Below are positions 1 to 7,008 of a stretch of DNA of 21,193 nt, in pieces. This stretch comes from Oscillospiraceae bacterium. GTDB lineage: Bacteria; Bacillota; Clostridia; Oscillospirales; Oscillospiraceae. Numbering within the stretch: position 1 is the first letter of the stretch; each line of letters begins with the position of its first letter. The stretch covers positions 1 to 21,193 of the forward strand of contig JAHHSH010000030.1 in NCBI GenBank assembly GCA_020025345.1, read 5' to 3'. The position numbers were made by a program, and so were the translations under genes. The notes under the pieces were generated by a model that saw only the letters and a list, made by a program, of their open reading frames with translations, was not told the DNA's origin and searched no databases.

Positions 1-80
1 CGATGGGAAGCCGTGTTCCGGCGTGAGAGGAAGCCAGTAAGCTTCGACCGACCAGAGAAGCAAAAATCGTTTCTCTGATT
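1..80 (+). promoter_or_regulatory. Leader RNA of the thi operon, possibly 3' part of a cobalamin-type riboswitch (cut by window start)
   Basis: The 5' end lies outside the window. Visible are GGGAAG at 5-10, AGCCAG at 32-37 and ACCGACC at 47-53, an order and spacing that resembles the 3' half of the cobalamin riboswitch consensus (GGGAAGGC, then AGCCAGGAGACCUGCC), but with about six extra bases between the last two blocks. A 7-bp hairpin (CAGAGAA 53-59 with TTCTCTG 71-77) follows, ending just before the thiS ribosome site, so it could be an expression platform. The hallmark 3' elements of a TPP riboswitch are not seen. The assignment rests on memory of the consensus and is weak. Confidence 0.33.
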
Positions 81-104
81 ATGCTAAAGGAGATGAATTC
101 CAAT

Positions 105-299
105 ATGGTAACGATCAACGGAGAAGAAAAAAACTGTGTCGGCATGACGTTATCCCAGTATCTTGCGAGTACAGCTTACGATCCCAAGCGAATCGCCGTG
201 GAGCGAAACGGTGACATCGTACCGAAGAGCGCCTATGCAGATACCATTCTGCAGGATAACGACGTGCTTGAAGTAGTGAATTTCGTGGGAGGCGGTTGA
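105..299 (+). CDS. thiS: ThiS sulfur carrier protein
   Basis: Small ubiquitin-like sulfur carrier of thiazole synthesis, 64 residues, the usual family length. It ends in Gly-Gly-Gly directly before the stop, the tail that ThiF adenylylates and that carries the thiocarboxylate donated to ThiG. The sequence shows the expected beta-grasp start (MVTINGE) and the ending VVNFVGGG. In-frame ATGs exist at 81 and 93, but AAAGGAG at 86-92 is 12 bases before ATG 105 and the family normally starts with this strand, so 105 is chosen. It is the first visible gene of thiS-thiF-thiG-thiH-tenI, all on one strand with short gaps. MoaD is the main alternative; the following thiF and thiG make ThiS nearly certain. 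Confidence 0.93.
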   Translation: MVTINGEEKNCVGMTLSQYLASTAYDPKRIAVERNGDIVPKSAYADTILQDNDVLEVVNFVGGG

Positions 300-321
300 G
301 ATACTTCCTACCGAAGAAGAA

Positions 322-930
322 ATGACGCAGGCTTTGATGGAGCGTGTTGGTCAAAATCTGCAGAATAAATTAAAAGAATCCACGGTGGCAATCTGCGGAT
401 TGGGAGGCTTAGGCTCCAATATCGCCATTTCTCTGGCGAGAGCCGGTGTGGGCACACTGATCCTCATTGACTTTGATCGGGTAGATATCACTAACCTGAA
501 TCGTCAGCAGTATAAAGCCTCTCAGCTGGGTATGGAAAAAGCCCGGGCCCTCACCGAAAACCTTCGGGAGATCAATCCCTATCTTCGTTTGATTTCCCAT
601 ACTGCCAAAGTCACCGAAGATAACATCCGGGAACTGGCAGCGGATGCCGATGTCATCTGTGAGGCATTTGATCGGGCGGACCAGAAAAGTATGCTTACAG
701 AGGCCGTGCTGACCCAACTTCCCCATGCCGTTTTGGTCGCAGCTTCCGGTATGGCCGGTCTGGGTGATCCCAATGCGATTCAGACACGAAGAATCTCCCG
801 GCGGTTTTACCTCTGCGGAGATGGATGCAGCGATGTGGATGAACTGGGAAGCCTATTTGCCCCCAGAGTGATGCTCTGCGCTGCCCATCAGGCAACGACA
901 GTTCTGCGAATCCTTGCAGAAGAAATTTAA
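322..930 (+). CDS. thiF: ThiS adenylyltransferase ThiF (short clostridial type)
   Basis: E1-like enzyme that activates the ThiS C-terminus with ATP before sulfur transfer. Of 202 residues, it has the nucleotide-binding loop GLGGLG at 26-31, the acidic turn DFDRVD, and the N-L-N-R-Q motif at 58-62 expected to contact ATP. Cysteines C165 and C169 lie in LCGDGC near the C-terminal third. It is shorter than E. coli ThiF (about 250 residues) and lacks a clear paired CxxC zinc site, as is usual for the clostridial short form. ATG 322 has a poor ribosome site; codons 298-321 read in frame without a stop as EILPTEEE, and a GGGAGG at 287-292 stands 8 bases before an ATA codon at 301, so the true start may be upstream. 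The gene follows thiS by 22 bases. Confidence 0.9.
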   Translation: MTQALMERVGQNLQNKLKESTVAICGLGGLGSNIAISLARAGVGTLILIDFDRVDITNLNRQQYKASQLGMEKARALTENLREINPYLRLISHTAKVTEDNIRELAADADVICEAFDRADQKSMLTEAVLTQLPHAVLVAASGMAGLGDPNAIQTRRISRRFYLCGDGCSDVDELGSLFAPRVMLCAAHQATTVLRILAEEI

Positions 931-955
931 AACTTAAAGAAAGAAGATCATAAAA

Positions 956-1732
956 ATGACTGAAAATAAGAACGATACATTGGTTATTGGCGGACATGAA
1001 TTCCATTCCCGCTTTATTCTGGGCTCCGGTAAGTATAGCTTGAAGCTCATTGAAGCAGCTGTTCGGGATGCCGGCGCTGAAATTATTACTCTGGCTGTTC
1101 GCAGGGCTAATACCTGTGACCATGAGAATATTCTGGACTATATTCCTAAGAATGTGACATTGCTGCCCAATACCTCCGGCGCAAGAAATGCAGAAGAGGC
1201 GATTCGGATTGCCAGACTGGCCAGAGAGCTGGGCTGCGGTGATTTCGTGAAGGTTGAGATCATGCGGGATACCAAATACCTGCTGCCCGACAACCAGGAA
1301 ACCATCAAGGCCACCGAGGTTCTGGCGAAAGAGGGATTTGTGGTCATGCCCTACATGTACCCCGATCTGAATGTGGCTCGGGATCTGCAGAATGCCGGTG
1401 CTGCCTCCATTATGCCTCTGGCCTCCCCCATTGGCTCTAACAAGGGTCTGGCTACCAAGGAGTTTATCCGGATCCTTGTTGATGAAATTGATCTGCCCAT
1501 CATCGTAGATGCAGGCATTGGCCGTCCTTCTCAGGCCTGTGAAGCCATGGAAATGGGTGCTGCCGCCATCATGGCCAACACTGCTTTGGCCACGGCCGGA
1601 GATCTGCCCCTGATGGCACAGGCTTTCCGTCAGGCCATTGAGGCAGGACGGAAGGCTTATCTGTCTGGTCTGGGACGGGTACTTATGCGTGGTGCCGCTG
1701 CCTCTGATCCGCTCACTGGATTCTTGCGGTAA
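956..1732 (+). CDS. thiG: Thiazole synthase ThiG
   Basis: TIM-barrel enzyme that condenses 1-deoxy-D-xylulose 5-phosphate, dehydroglycine and ThiS thiocarboxylate into the thiazole phosphate carboxylate. The 258 residues match the family length. The Schiff-base lysine is K99 in the DFVKVEI strand; GSGKY near residue 24, LLPNTSGARNAEEA at 69-82, PLASPIGSNKG and the C-terminal phosphate-binding DAGIGRPSQA and GAAAIMANTALA are all recognisable. The ATG has a purine-rich site (GAAAGAAG) about 8 bases upstream. It sits between thiF and thiH, and ThiG works in complex with ThiH in anaerobic bacteria. No defect was seen. Confidence 0.97.
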   Translation: MTENKNDTLVIGGHEFHSRFILGSGKYSLKLIEAAVRDAGAEIITLAVRRANTCDHENILDYIPKNVTLLPNTSGARNAEEAIRIARLARELGCGDFVKVEIMRDTKYLLPDNQETIKATEVLAKEGFVVMPYMYPDLNVARDLQNAGAASIMPLASPIGSNKGLATKEFIRILVDEIDLPIIVDAGIGRPSQACEAMEMGAAAIMANTALATAGDLPLMAQAFRQAIEAGRKAYLSGLGRVLMRGAAASDPLTGFLR

Positions 1733-1746
1733 GGAGGGAGTCGACT

Positions 1747-3000
1747 ATGGAAAACGAGTTTTTTGTAGATTCGGGGCGACTTTCTGAAGCAGCTCTTGAG
1801 AAAAAGCATCGTCTGGAACAGGACCCCTCCAGCCGGGCTGACCATATGGCCTATCTTCCCGACATGGAGCAGATCGATTCTGATGTGATGGAAAAGGTCA
1901 TGGCACATATGAATTCCTATGATGCCTCTGCCTACACCGCAAAGGATGTACGCCGGGCGCTGGAATCTGATCACTGCACCATTGAGGACTTTAAGGCGCT
2001 CATTTCTCCTGCTGCTGAGCCCTTCCTGGAGCAGATGGCACAGAAGGCCAGACTGGAAACCAGAAAACACTTCGGCAACACGGTATATCTATTTACGCCG
2101 ATCTATATTGCCAATCACTGCGAAAACTATTGCGTATATTGTGGCTTCAACTGCTACAACGACATTCACCGGATGCAGCTGACTCCGGAGCAGATCGAGC
2201 ATGAGATGAAGGTCATCGCTGACAGCGGCATGGAGGAAATCCTCATGCTCACCGGCGAAGCCAGAGTCAAAACCAACATCAAATATATCGGCGAGGCCTG
2301 CAAACTGGCCCGCAAGTATTTCCGCAATGTGGGTCTGGAGATCTACCCCGTGAATACCGATGAGTATAAGTATCTCCATGAGTGCGGTGCAGACTATGTG
2401 ACGGTCTTCCAGGAAACCTATGACAATGTCAAATACGAAACCCTGCACCTTCTGGGACACAAGCGAGTCTGGCCCTATCGGTTTGAATCTCAGGAGCGGG
2501 CGCTCCGAGGTGGTATGCGGGGTGTGGGTTTCTCTGCCCTGCTGGGTCTTTCTGATTTCCGGAAGGATGCTCTGGCCACCGCGCTGCATGTCTATTACCT
2601 GCAGCGAAAGTATCCCGCGGCAGAGATGAGCCTGTCCTGTCCCAGACTGCGGCCCATCATCAATAATGATAAGATCAATCCTCTGGATGTGGGCGAGAAG
2701 CAGCTGTGTCAAATCCTCTGCGCCTATCGAATTTTCCTGCCCTTTGCAGGGATCACGGTTTCCTCCCGGGAAAGCGCCGAGTTCCGCAACGGCATTGTGA
2801 AGATCTGCGCTACCAAGGTCTCTGCAGGTGTATCCACCGGTATCGGTGACCATGAGAGCAAGTATACCGGCAAGAAGAGCGATGCGGAAGAGGGCGATGA
2901 GCAGTTCGAAATTGAGGACAGCCGCAGCTTTAATAAGATGTACGAGGATCTGGCAGGCGAGGGTCTGCAGCCCGTACTGAATGACTACCTCTATGTTTAA
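1747..3000 (+). CDS. thiH: 2-iminoacetate (dehydroglycine) synthase ThiH
   Basis: Radical SAM tyrosine lyase that cleaves L-tyrosine to p-cresol and 2-iminoacetate, the glycine imine used by ThiG. The cluster-binding CX3CX2C motif is C125, C129, C132 in HCENYCVYCGFNC. The C-terminal BATS-type region ends in EQFEIEDSRS and GLQPVLNDY, as in E. coli ThiH. At 417 residues it is longer than E. coli ThiH (377), through an N-terminal extension of about 40 residues. HydG (about 470 residues, with a second C-terminal cluster CxxC) is the nearest alternative, but that motif is absent and the context is thiamine. Start: ATG 1747 with AAGGAGGG about 9 bases upstream, 14 bases after thiG. ThiH in place of oxygen-dependent ThiO points to an anaerobe. 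Confidence 0.95.
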   Translation: MENEFFVDSGRLSEAALEKKHRLEQDPSSRADHMAYLPDMEQIDSDVMEKVMAHMNSYDASAYTAKDVRRALESDHCTIEDFKALISPAAEPFLEQMAQKARLETRKHFGNTVYLFTPIYIANHCENYCVYCGFNCYNDIHRMQLTPEQIEHEMKVIADSGMEEILMLTGEARVKTNIKYIGEACKLARKYFRNVGLEIYPVNTDEYKYLHECGADYVTVFQETYDNVKYETLHLLGHKRVWPYRFESQERALRGGMRGVGFSALLGLSDFRKDALATALHVYYLQRKYPAAEMSLSCPRLRPIINNDKINPLDVGEKQLCQILCAYRIFLPFAGITVSSRESAEFRNGIVKICATKVSAGVSTGIGDHESKYTGKKSDAEEGDEQFEIEDSRSFNKMYEDLAGEGLQPVLNDYLYV

Positions 3001-3598
3001 AATTATTTCTGTGACCAACCGACATCTTTGCCGTGAGCCACTTGATCTGCGAATCCGGAAAATTGCAGAGAGTGGAGTGGACGCCGTTATTCTCCGGGAA
3101 AAGGATGTTCAGGAATCTGATTATCTCCTTCTGGCTCAGAATGCCCTTGCTGCCTGCAAGGACACGGCTGCCCGGTGCATCCTGCACAGCTTTCCCCACA
3201 CGGCACAGGATTTGGGGTGCAATGCGCTGCATCTGCCCCTGTCGGTGCTTCGAAATCTGGCGCAGAAAGAAAAAGAAAGATTCTATACCTTGGGGAGTTC
3301 CTGCCACAGTCTTTCTGATGTGCAGGAAGCGAAGGAGCTGGGCTGTACCTATGTAACTCTGGGGCATATCTTCGCCACTGATTGCAAAAAGGGTCTGCCG
3401 CCCAGAGGTCTTTCCTTTTTGGAATCTGTATGTCGGGAGAGTAAACTTCCGGTTTATGCCATCGGCGGCATCAGCCGGGAGAATCTGGCCTCTGTTCGGG
3501 ATGCAGGAGCTTCCGGGGCCTGTATTATGAGTGGCCTTATGGTCTGTGAGGATCCGACAACGGAAGTTAAAGCCCTCCGTCAGACGCTTGAAAAGTAA
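2993..3598 (+). CDS. tenI: Thiazole tautomerase TenI (ThiE paralogue)
   Basis: TIM-barrel protein of 201 residues related to thiamine-phosphate synthase. It carries GHIFATDCKKG at 124-134, which closely matches Bacillus subtilis TenI (GHVFETDCKKG), with H125 at the position of the catalytic histidine, plus VILREKD and the phosphate-binding AIGGIS and GACIMSG segments. The ThiE-typical metal and pyrophosphate residues (IINDD, DGVHLGQ) are replaced by CILHSFP and NALHLPL, so a TMP synthase role is unlikely. TenI aromatises the ThiG product to the carboxylate tautomer used by ThiE. ATG 2993 overlaps the thiH stop; an upstream in-frame ATG at 2981 lies deeper inside thiH and would add non-homologous residues. 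Automatic annotation would probably call it thiE. Confidence 0.85.
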   Translation: MFKIISVTNRHLCREPLDLRIRKIAESGVDAVILREKDVQESDYLLLAQNALAACKDTAARCILHSFPHTAQDLGCNALHLPLSVLRNLAQKEKERFYTLGSSCHSLSDVQEAKELGCTYVTLGHIFATDCKKGLPPRGLSFLESVCRESKLPVYAIGGISRENLASVRDAGASGACIMSGLMVCEDPTTEVKALRQTLEK

Positions 3599-3611
3599 GG
3601 GAAAAGGCCGT

Positions 3612-3740
3612 CTACTTTATAGTAGAAATATACTCCTAAATGGAAAATTTCTAAACCCATTTACGGCTAGCAGGTAACAAATCTCTCGCGGCTGGCAGGC
3701 CACACTTGCGAGAGCTAGTGACAAAGTGGTTTAACCGCCT
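3612..3740 (+). ncRNA. Unassigned multi-hairpin intergenic RNA or structured 3' UTR
   Basis: Between the tenI stop and the terminator at 3744 are several perfect short stems: CTACT/AGTAG (3612-3625), TAAATGG with CCATTTA (3637-3643/3657-3663), CTAGC with GCTAG (3667-3671/3714-3718) enclosing CTCTCGC with GCGAGAG (3683-3689/3708-3714), and GGTT/AACC around 3728-3736. CGGCTAGCAGG and CGGCTGGCAGG recur 25 bases apart. No ORF, no recognised Rfam class and no convincing separate promoter were found. It may be the structured tail of the thi transcript or an independent small RNA. Confidence 0.35.
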
Positions 3741-3743
3741 ATG

Positions 3744-3774
3744 AAAAATCCCCCGGACAAGCCGGGGGATTTTT
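3744..3774 (+). terminator. Intrinsic terminator after the thi operon region
   Basis: Perfect 13-bp stem, 3744-3756 with 3762-3774, around the loop ACAAG; the GC-rich core CCCCCGG/CCGGGGG is flanked by A5 and T5, so it can act in both directions. Confidence 0.9.
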
Positions 3775-3798
3775 ATTACTCGTCATCGGTGGTATATA

Positions 3799-3833
3799 AA
3801 AAGCGCTGTACAGCTATGCTGCACAGCGCTTTT
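3799..3833 (-). terminator. Intrinsic terminator of the AI-2E family gene
   Basis: Eleven-bp outer stem AAAAGCGCTGT/ACAGCGCTTTT with an inner CAGC/GCTG stem. It lies 20 bases past the stop of the minus-strand gene and is followed on that strand by TATATA. Confidence 0.82.
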
Positions 3834-3852
3834 GGACGATTGGATAATAGAT

Positions 3853-4992
3853 TTACTTGTTGTCTGTATCTTGTGACTCTGCTGTGGAAACCGCTTCTCT
3901 TGCGGACTTATTCAAATCGTTGCGCAGCAGCGTGTAGAGCGCAGAGGCCAGCGGCACGCCCAGCAGCATACCGGGAATACCCATGACACCGCCGCCTACG
4001 GTGACGGCTGCCAGCACCCAAATTCCGGGCAGACCCAACGAGGAGCCGACCACCTTGGGGTAAATGAGGTTTCCTTCCACTTGCTGAAGAAGGCAGAGGA
4101 ATACAAGAAAGATAAGGGCCTTCAAGGGGCTTGACATGAGGATCATAAAGGCACCCACACCTGCGCCGATATAGGCACCGGCGATGGGGATCAGAGCGGT
4201 AAAGCCCACCAAAGCGCCGATCATGGTGGCGTAAGGAAGCCGCAGCGCCAACATACCTAAAGCGCACAGCGTACCCAAAATGACGGCCTCAATGCACTGA
4301 CCGGTGATATAGCGGTGGAAGGAATTGTTCAGCACTTGCAGGACATACATCAGCTTTTCATAGTGATGGGGCCGCATATAGTGCCGCAGCACACGGGTGG
4401 ACTGGGCCGCCAGCCGCTTGCGTCCCAGCAGCAGATAGAAAGAGAAGATCAGTGCCATCAGCAGCGTGATGAGACCGGACATCAAAGAGGAAAGCGTGGT
4501 AATCACCACATCCACAACGCTGCCGATTCCGGAAGTGACGATGTGGAAAACGTCACCGATTTTAGATTTCCAGTCGATGCCCTCCAGAGTGGCAATCAGA
4601 TCCTTAGAGACAAAATCCAGGGAGGAGATGTAGTCGACCAGCCAATCCAGAGCGCTGGGCAGCTGGGAAATCAGCAGTTGAATACAGGCCACCAGCTCTG
4701 GGATGACCAAAGAAATCAGCGCCACCACAATGGCCAGCAAGGAGACGATAGCCGCCACCAAACTGATCAGTGAACAGCCACGTTTGTCTTTGAATGGGGA
4801 CAAAATGGTTCGCTCATAAAAGCTCATGAGGATGTTCAGCACATAGGCCAGAATACAGCCCAGTACCAGTGGGAAGGCGGCACCCAGCAATGTCTGTATC
4901 AGCCCGGAAATAGAGGGCCAGTAGTGGATTGCCAGATAGAGAAGAAAGATGGAACCGCCGATTTTGAGGCAGATTTTTGAGGATAGATTCAT
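3853..4992 (-). CDS. AI-2E/PerM family membrane protein
   Basis: Polytopic membrane protein of 379 residues in the AI-2E transporter (PerM/YdbI-like, COG0628) family. Hydrophobic stretches cover about residues 12-28 and 33-50, then 65-90, then a more polar loop (about 90-150, containing repeated DWLVDYIS and DWKSKIG segments) and further helices to the end. The C-terminal PGIWVL, GGGVMGIPGMLLGVPLA and LYTLLR stretch is the conserved family block. A longer reading starts at 5016, but GAAAGGAG stands 8 bases before ATG 4992, so the shorter form is chosen. It has its own promoter and terminator, so it appears monocistronic. Substrates vary or are unknown in this family; autoinducer-2 export should not be assumed. 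Confidence 0.88.
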   Translation of the reverse strand: MNLSSKICLKIGGSIFLLYLAIHYWPSISGLIQTLLGAAFPLVLGCILAYVLNILMSFYERTILSPFKDKRGCSLISLVAAIVSLLAIVVALISLVIPELVACIQLLISQLPSALDWLVDYISSLDFVSKDLIATLEGIDWKSKIGDVFHIVTSGIGSVVDVVITTLSSLMSGLITLLMALIFSFYLLLGRKRLAAQSTRVLRHYMRPHHYEKLMYVLQVLNNSFHRYITGQCIEAVILGTLCALGMLALRLPYATMIGALVGFTALIPIAGAYIGAGVGAFMILMSSPLKALIFLVFLCLLQQVEGNLIYPKVVGSSLGLPGIWVLAAVTVGGGVMGIPGMLLGVPLASALYTLLRNDLNKSAREAVSTAESQDTDNK

Positions 4993-5050
4993 GGGATGTC
5001 TCCTTTCGTGTCCCACGGGCTGTTAGGGGAGCGATATGCGCTATGAAATA

Positions 5051-5079
5051 ATTATACCAGAAAGAAAATCAAAACGCAA
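5051..5079 (-). promoter_or_regulatory. Promoter of the AI-2E family gene
   Basis: On the minus strand, TGGTATAAT gives an extended -10 (TATAAT at 5056-5051) with a weak -35 TTGCGT at 5079-5074 and a 17-base spacer. It lies just past the suf terminator and about 60 bases before the chosen start. Confidence 0.65.
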
Positions 5080-5084
5080 AAAAG

Positions 5085-5118
5085 AAAATCTCCGACACAA
5101 TTGCATGTCGGAGATTTT
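5085..5118 (-). terminator. Intrinsic terminator of the sufCB operon
   Basis: Perfect 13-bp stem (AAAATCTCCGACA with its complement), 5085-5097 with 5106-5118, followed on the minus strand by TTTTCTTTTTT. It lies 15 bases past the sufB stop. Confidence 0.92.
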
Positions 5119-5132
5119 GTCGTCGGTGTAAA

Positions 5133-6059
5133 TTAGGCCAGGAATCCTTTGAGAATGGTATCCTCGGCCTCTTCGGCGGTGAGACCCAGTGTCTCCAGCT
5201 TCAAAAGCTGATCGCCGGCGATCTTGCCGATGGCGGCCTCGTGAATGAGCTGTGCATCCGTGTCGTTGGCGGAGATCTCCGGGATGGAACGGATCTTGGC
5301 GTCGCCCATGATAATGGAGTCGCACTGGACGTGACCGAAGCAGGGGGCGTTACCCACCATGCGGGGGTAGAACACTTGATGGGACTCATCCTGTGCCACG
5401 GAGCGGGAGATAACCCGACCCTTGGCGTCCTTGCCGTTGAGCTCAATTTCCATTTCGCTGACGGCCTCCTGCTTGCCGTGAGTCAGCAGACGCTCGGTAA
5501 CCACTACCTCACTGCCGGCCTCACAGAAGAACTTGGTCATGCGCTTGGTGGAATCGATGCCGCGAATCTGCACCGTATCCATCTGCATGGTGGAATTCTC
5601 GCCCAGATAGACCACGGTCTCCGGGTTCATCACGTTGGTGCCGTCGGCCTTCTCACTCACCTCGCCGTAATGCTTCTCGCTGTAGCGCACACGGCAGTTC
5701 TTGCCGATGTAGAAGGTGTGAATACCGTCGTGGCGGGACTCGTTACAGCCGGTGTTGTGGATACCGCAGCCGGCTACGATCTCAATATCGCAGTTGTCGC
5801 CGATGTAGAAATCATTGTAGACCATCTCGGAAACACCTGTCTTGGTAATGATCACAGGGATGTGACATACCTCGCCGTGGGTACCCTCCTTGATGCGGAT
5901 GTCGATACCCTCCTTGTCGGTTTTGGAGGTGATCTCAATATTTTCAGTGCTCTGTCGCGCTTCGCAGCCGCTGTCCTTGCGGATGTTGAAAGCACCTACA
6001 GGCTTGCCGGTGAGGTCGGCAATCTTTTCCAGCAGGCTGCTGTCGATTTCGTTCATCAT
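5133..6059 (-). CDS. sufB: SufB/SufD-like Fe-S cluster scaffold (minimal SMS-type)
   Basis: Scaffold for Fe-S cluster assembly, partner of the SufC ATPase encoded just upstream. At 308 residues it is far shorter than E. coli SufB (about 495). The right-handed beta-helix core is evident (YNDFYIGDNCDIEI, HTFYIGKNCRVRY, VVYLGENSTMQM). The conserved C-terminal part is present: C246 in VQCDSI aligns with the SufB catalytic cysteine, and H273-E274 in LIHEAAIGKI match the conserved HEA. The helical end LGLTAEEAEDTILKGF binds SufC in the family. The first ATG overlaps the sufC stop (ATGA), with AGGAGGG upstream. No sufS, sufU or second sufB/D paralogue is adjacent, which fits the two-gene SUF-like minimal system of anaerobes. 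Confidence 0.88.
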   Translation of the reverse strand: MMNEIDSSLLEKIADLTGKPVGAFNIRKDSGCEARQSTENIEITSKTDKEGIDIRIKEGTHGEVCHIPVIITKTGVSEMVYNDFYIGDNCDIEIVAGCGIHNTGCNESRHDGIHTFYIGKNCRVRYSEKHYGEVSEKADGTNVMNPETVVYLGENSTMQMDTVQIRGIDSTKRMTKFFCEAGSEVVVTERLLTHGKQEAVSEMEIELNGKDAKGRVISRSVAQDESHQVFYPRMVGNAPCFGHVQCDSIIMGDAKIRSIPEISANDTDAQLIHEAAIGKIAGDQLLKLETLGLTAEEAEDTILKGFLA

Positions 6060-6796
6060 GCCTTGTCACCCTCCTTTTTCAATACGGGACATGCGCCCAT
6101 GGTGTTCTGCAAAATCAAGGGGAAGATCTCCTCGGTGGTGCCGCGGTGGGCGATGGTGCCACCGGCCACCACGACGATCTCGTCGGCCAGCTGAATGATG
6201 CGCTCCTGGTGGGAGATGATGATCATCGTAGCGTCGTTCTGGCGATGGATCTGCTCAAAGGTCTCGGTGAGACGGGCGAAGCTCCACAGGTCGATACCGG
6301 CCTCCGGCTCGTCGAAGATCATGAGCTGTGCATTGCGGGCAAGAATGGTGGCGATCTCGATGCGCTTGACTTCGCCGCCGGAGAGACTCACGTCCACTTC
6401 ACGATCCAGATAGTCGTTGGCGCACAGACCCACCTTGGTGAGGAACTGGCAGCAGCGATCCTTGCTCAGCTTCTGCTCACCGGCAGCCAGCAAAAGAAGG
6501 TCGTGGACGGTGATGCCCTTGAAGCGGGGGGGCTGCTGGAAGCCGTAGCTGATGCCCAGACGTGCCCGCTCGGTGATGTTCATGTGGGTGATGTCCTGCC
6601 CATTGTAGAGAACCTGTCCCTCTGTGGGCTGCACCAGACCCATGATGATCTTGGCAAGGGTGGTTTTGCCGCCGCCGTTAGGGCCGGTAAACACCACCAT
6701 GCGGTGATCGGGAATGGTGAGACTGATGTCCTTCAAAATATCCAACGTTCCCTCCGGAGAGGAAACGCGGTAAGAAATATGTTTCAATTCCAGCAT
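6056..6796 (-). CDS. sufC: Fe-S assembly ATPase SufC
   Basis: Cytosolic ABC-type ATPase of 246 residues that drives the SufB scaffold. Walker A is GPNGGGKTT (38-46), signature LSGGE (138-142), Walker B LMIFDEP (158-164), continuing into the SufC-specific EAGIDLWSF, and the switch histidine is in IIISHQERI. The pattern FQQPPRFKGI after the Q-loop is also typical of SufC. The start has a strong AAGGAGGAG site about 6 bases upstream. It is the first gene of a two-gene operon with translational coupling to sufB. The promoter called at 6898-6926 gives a leader of about 95 bases. Confidence 0.95.
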   Translation of the reverse strand: MLELKHISYRVSSPEGTLDILKDISLTIPDHRMVVFTGPNGGGKTTLAKIIMGLVQPTEGQVLYNGQDITHMNITERARLGISYGFQQPPRFKGITVHDLLLLAAGEQKLSKDRCCQFLTKVGLCANDYLDREVDVSLSGGEVKRIEIATILARNAQLMIFDEPEAGIDLWSFARLTETFEQIHRQNDATMIIISHQERIIQLADEIVVVAGGTIAHRGTTEEIFPLILQNTMGACPVLKKEGDKA

Positions 6797-6897
6797 GGAA
6801 TACTCCTCCTTGCGGTTTTGGTACGGCAGCGGTCACAGGAATAACCCTGTTGATCCGTTGCATATGCCACAGAAAATCCCTGTTAGCACAATTATTT

Positions 6898-6926
6898 ATT
6901 TTAACAGATATTAAAAGGAAAAGCAA
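6898..6926 (-). promoter_or_regulatory. Promoter of the sufCB operon
   Basis: Minus-strand -35 TTGCTT (6926-6921) and -10 TAAAAT (6903-6898), separated by exactly 17 bases. The downstream leader includes a small ACAGG/CCTGT hairpin near 6826-6842. No recognisable repressor site was identified. Confidence 0.6.
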
Positions 6927-7008
6927 CGCCAGTTCTGCGCTTTTTCTCTCAAAGAGCACCATTTTTGCCGCTAAAACATACGATGGCGTGAGAAAGGAGC
7001 GTTTGAGC

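Noticed and set aside
1747..3000. HydG (hydrogenase maturase) instead of ThiH.
   Set aside because: It is shorter than HydG, lacks the second C-terminal cluster cysteines and lies between thiG and tenI.
2981..3598. Calling the fifth thi gene thiE, starting at 2981.
   Set aside because: ThiE active-site residues are missing and the TenI histidine motif is present; ATG 2993 gives the better homologous start.
3671..3714. CRISPR-like or direct-repeat array suggested by the repeated CGGCT(A/G)GCAGG.
   Set aside because: Only two imperfect copies, no regular spacer pattern and better explained as part of a folded RNA.
5241..6194. Plus-strand open frame (317 codons) opposite sufB.
   Set aside because: Antisense shadow of sufB; no family resemblance and no ribosome site.
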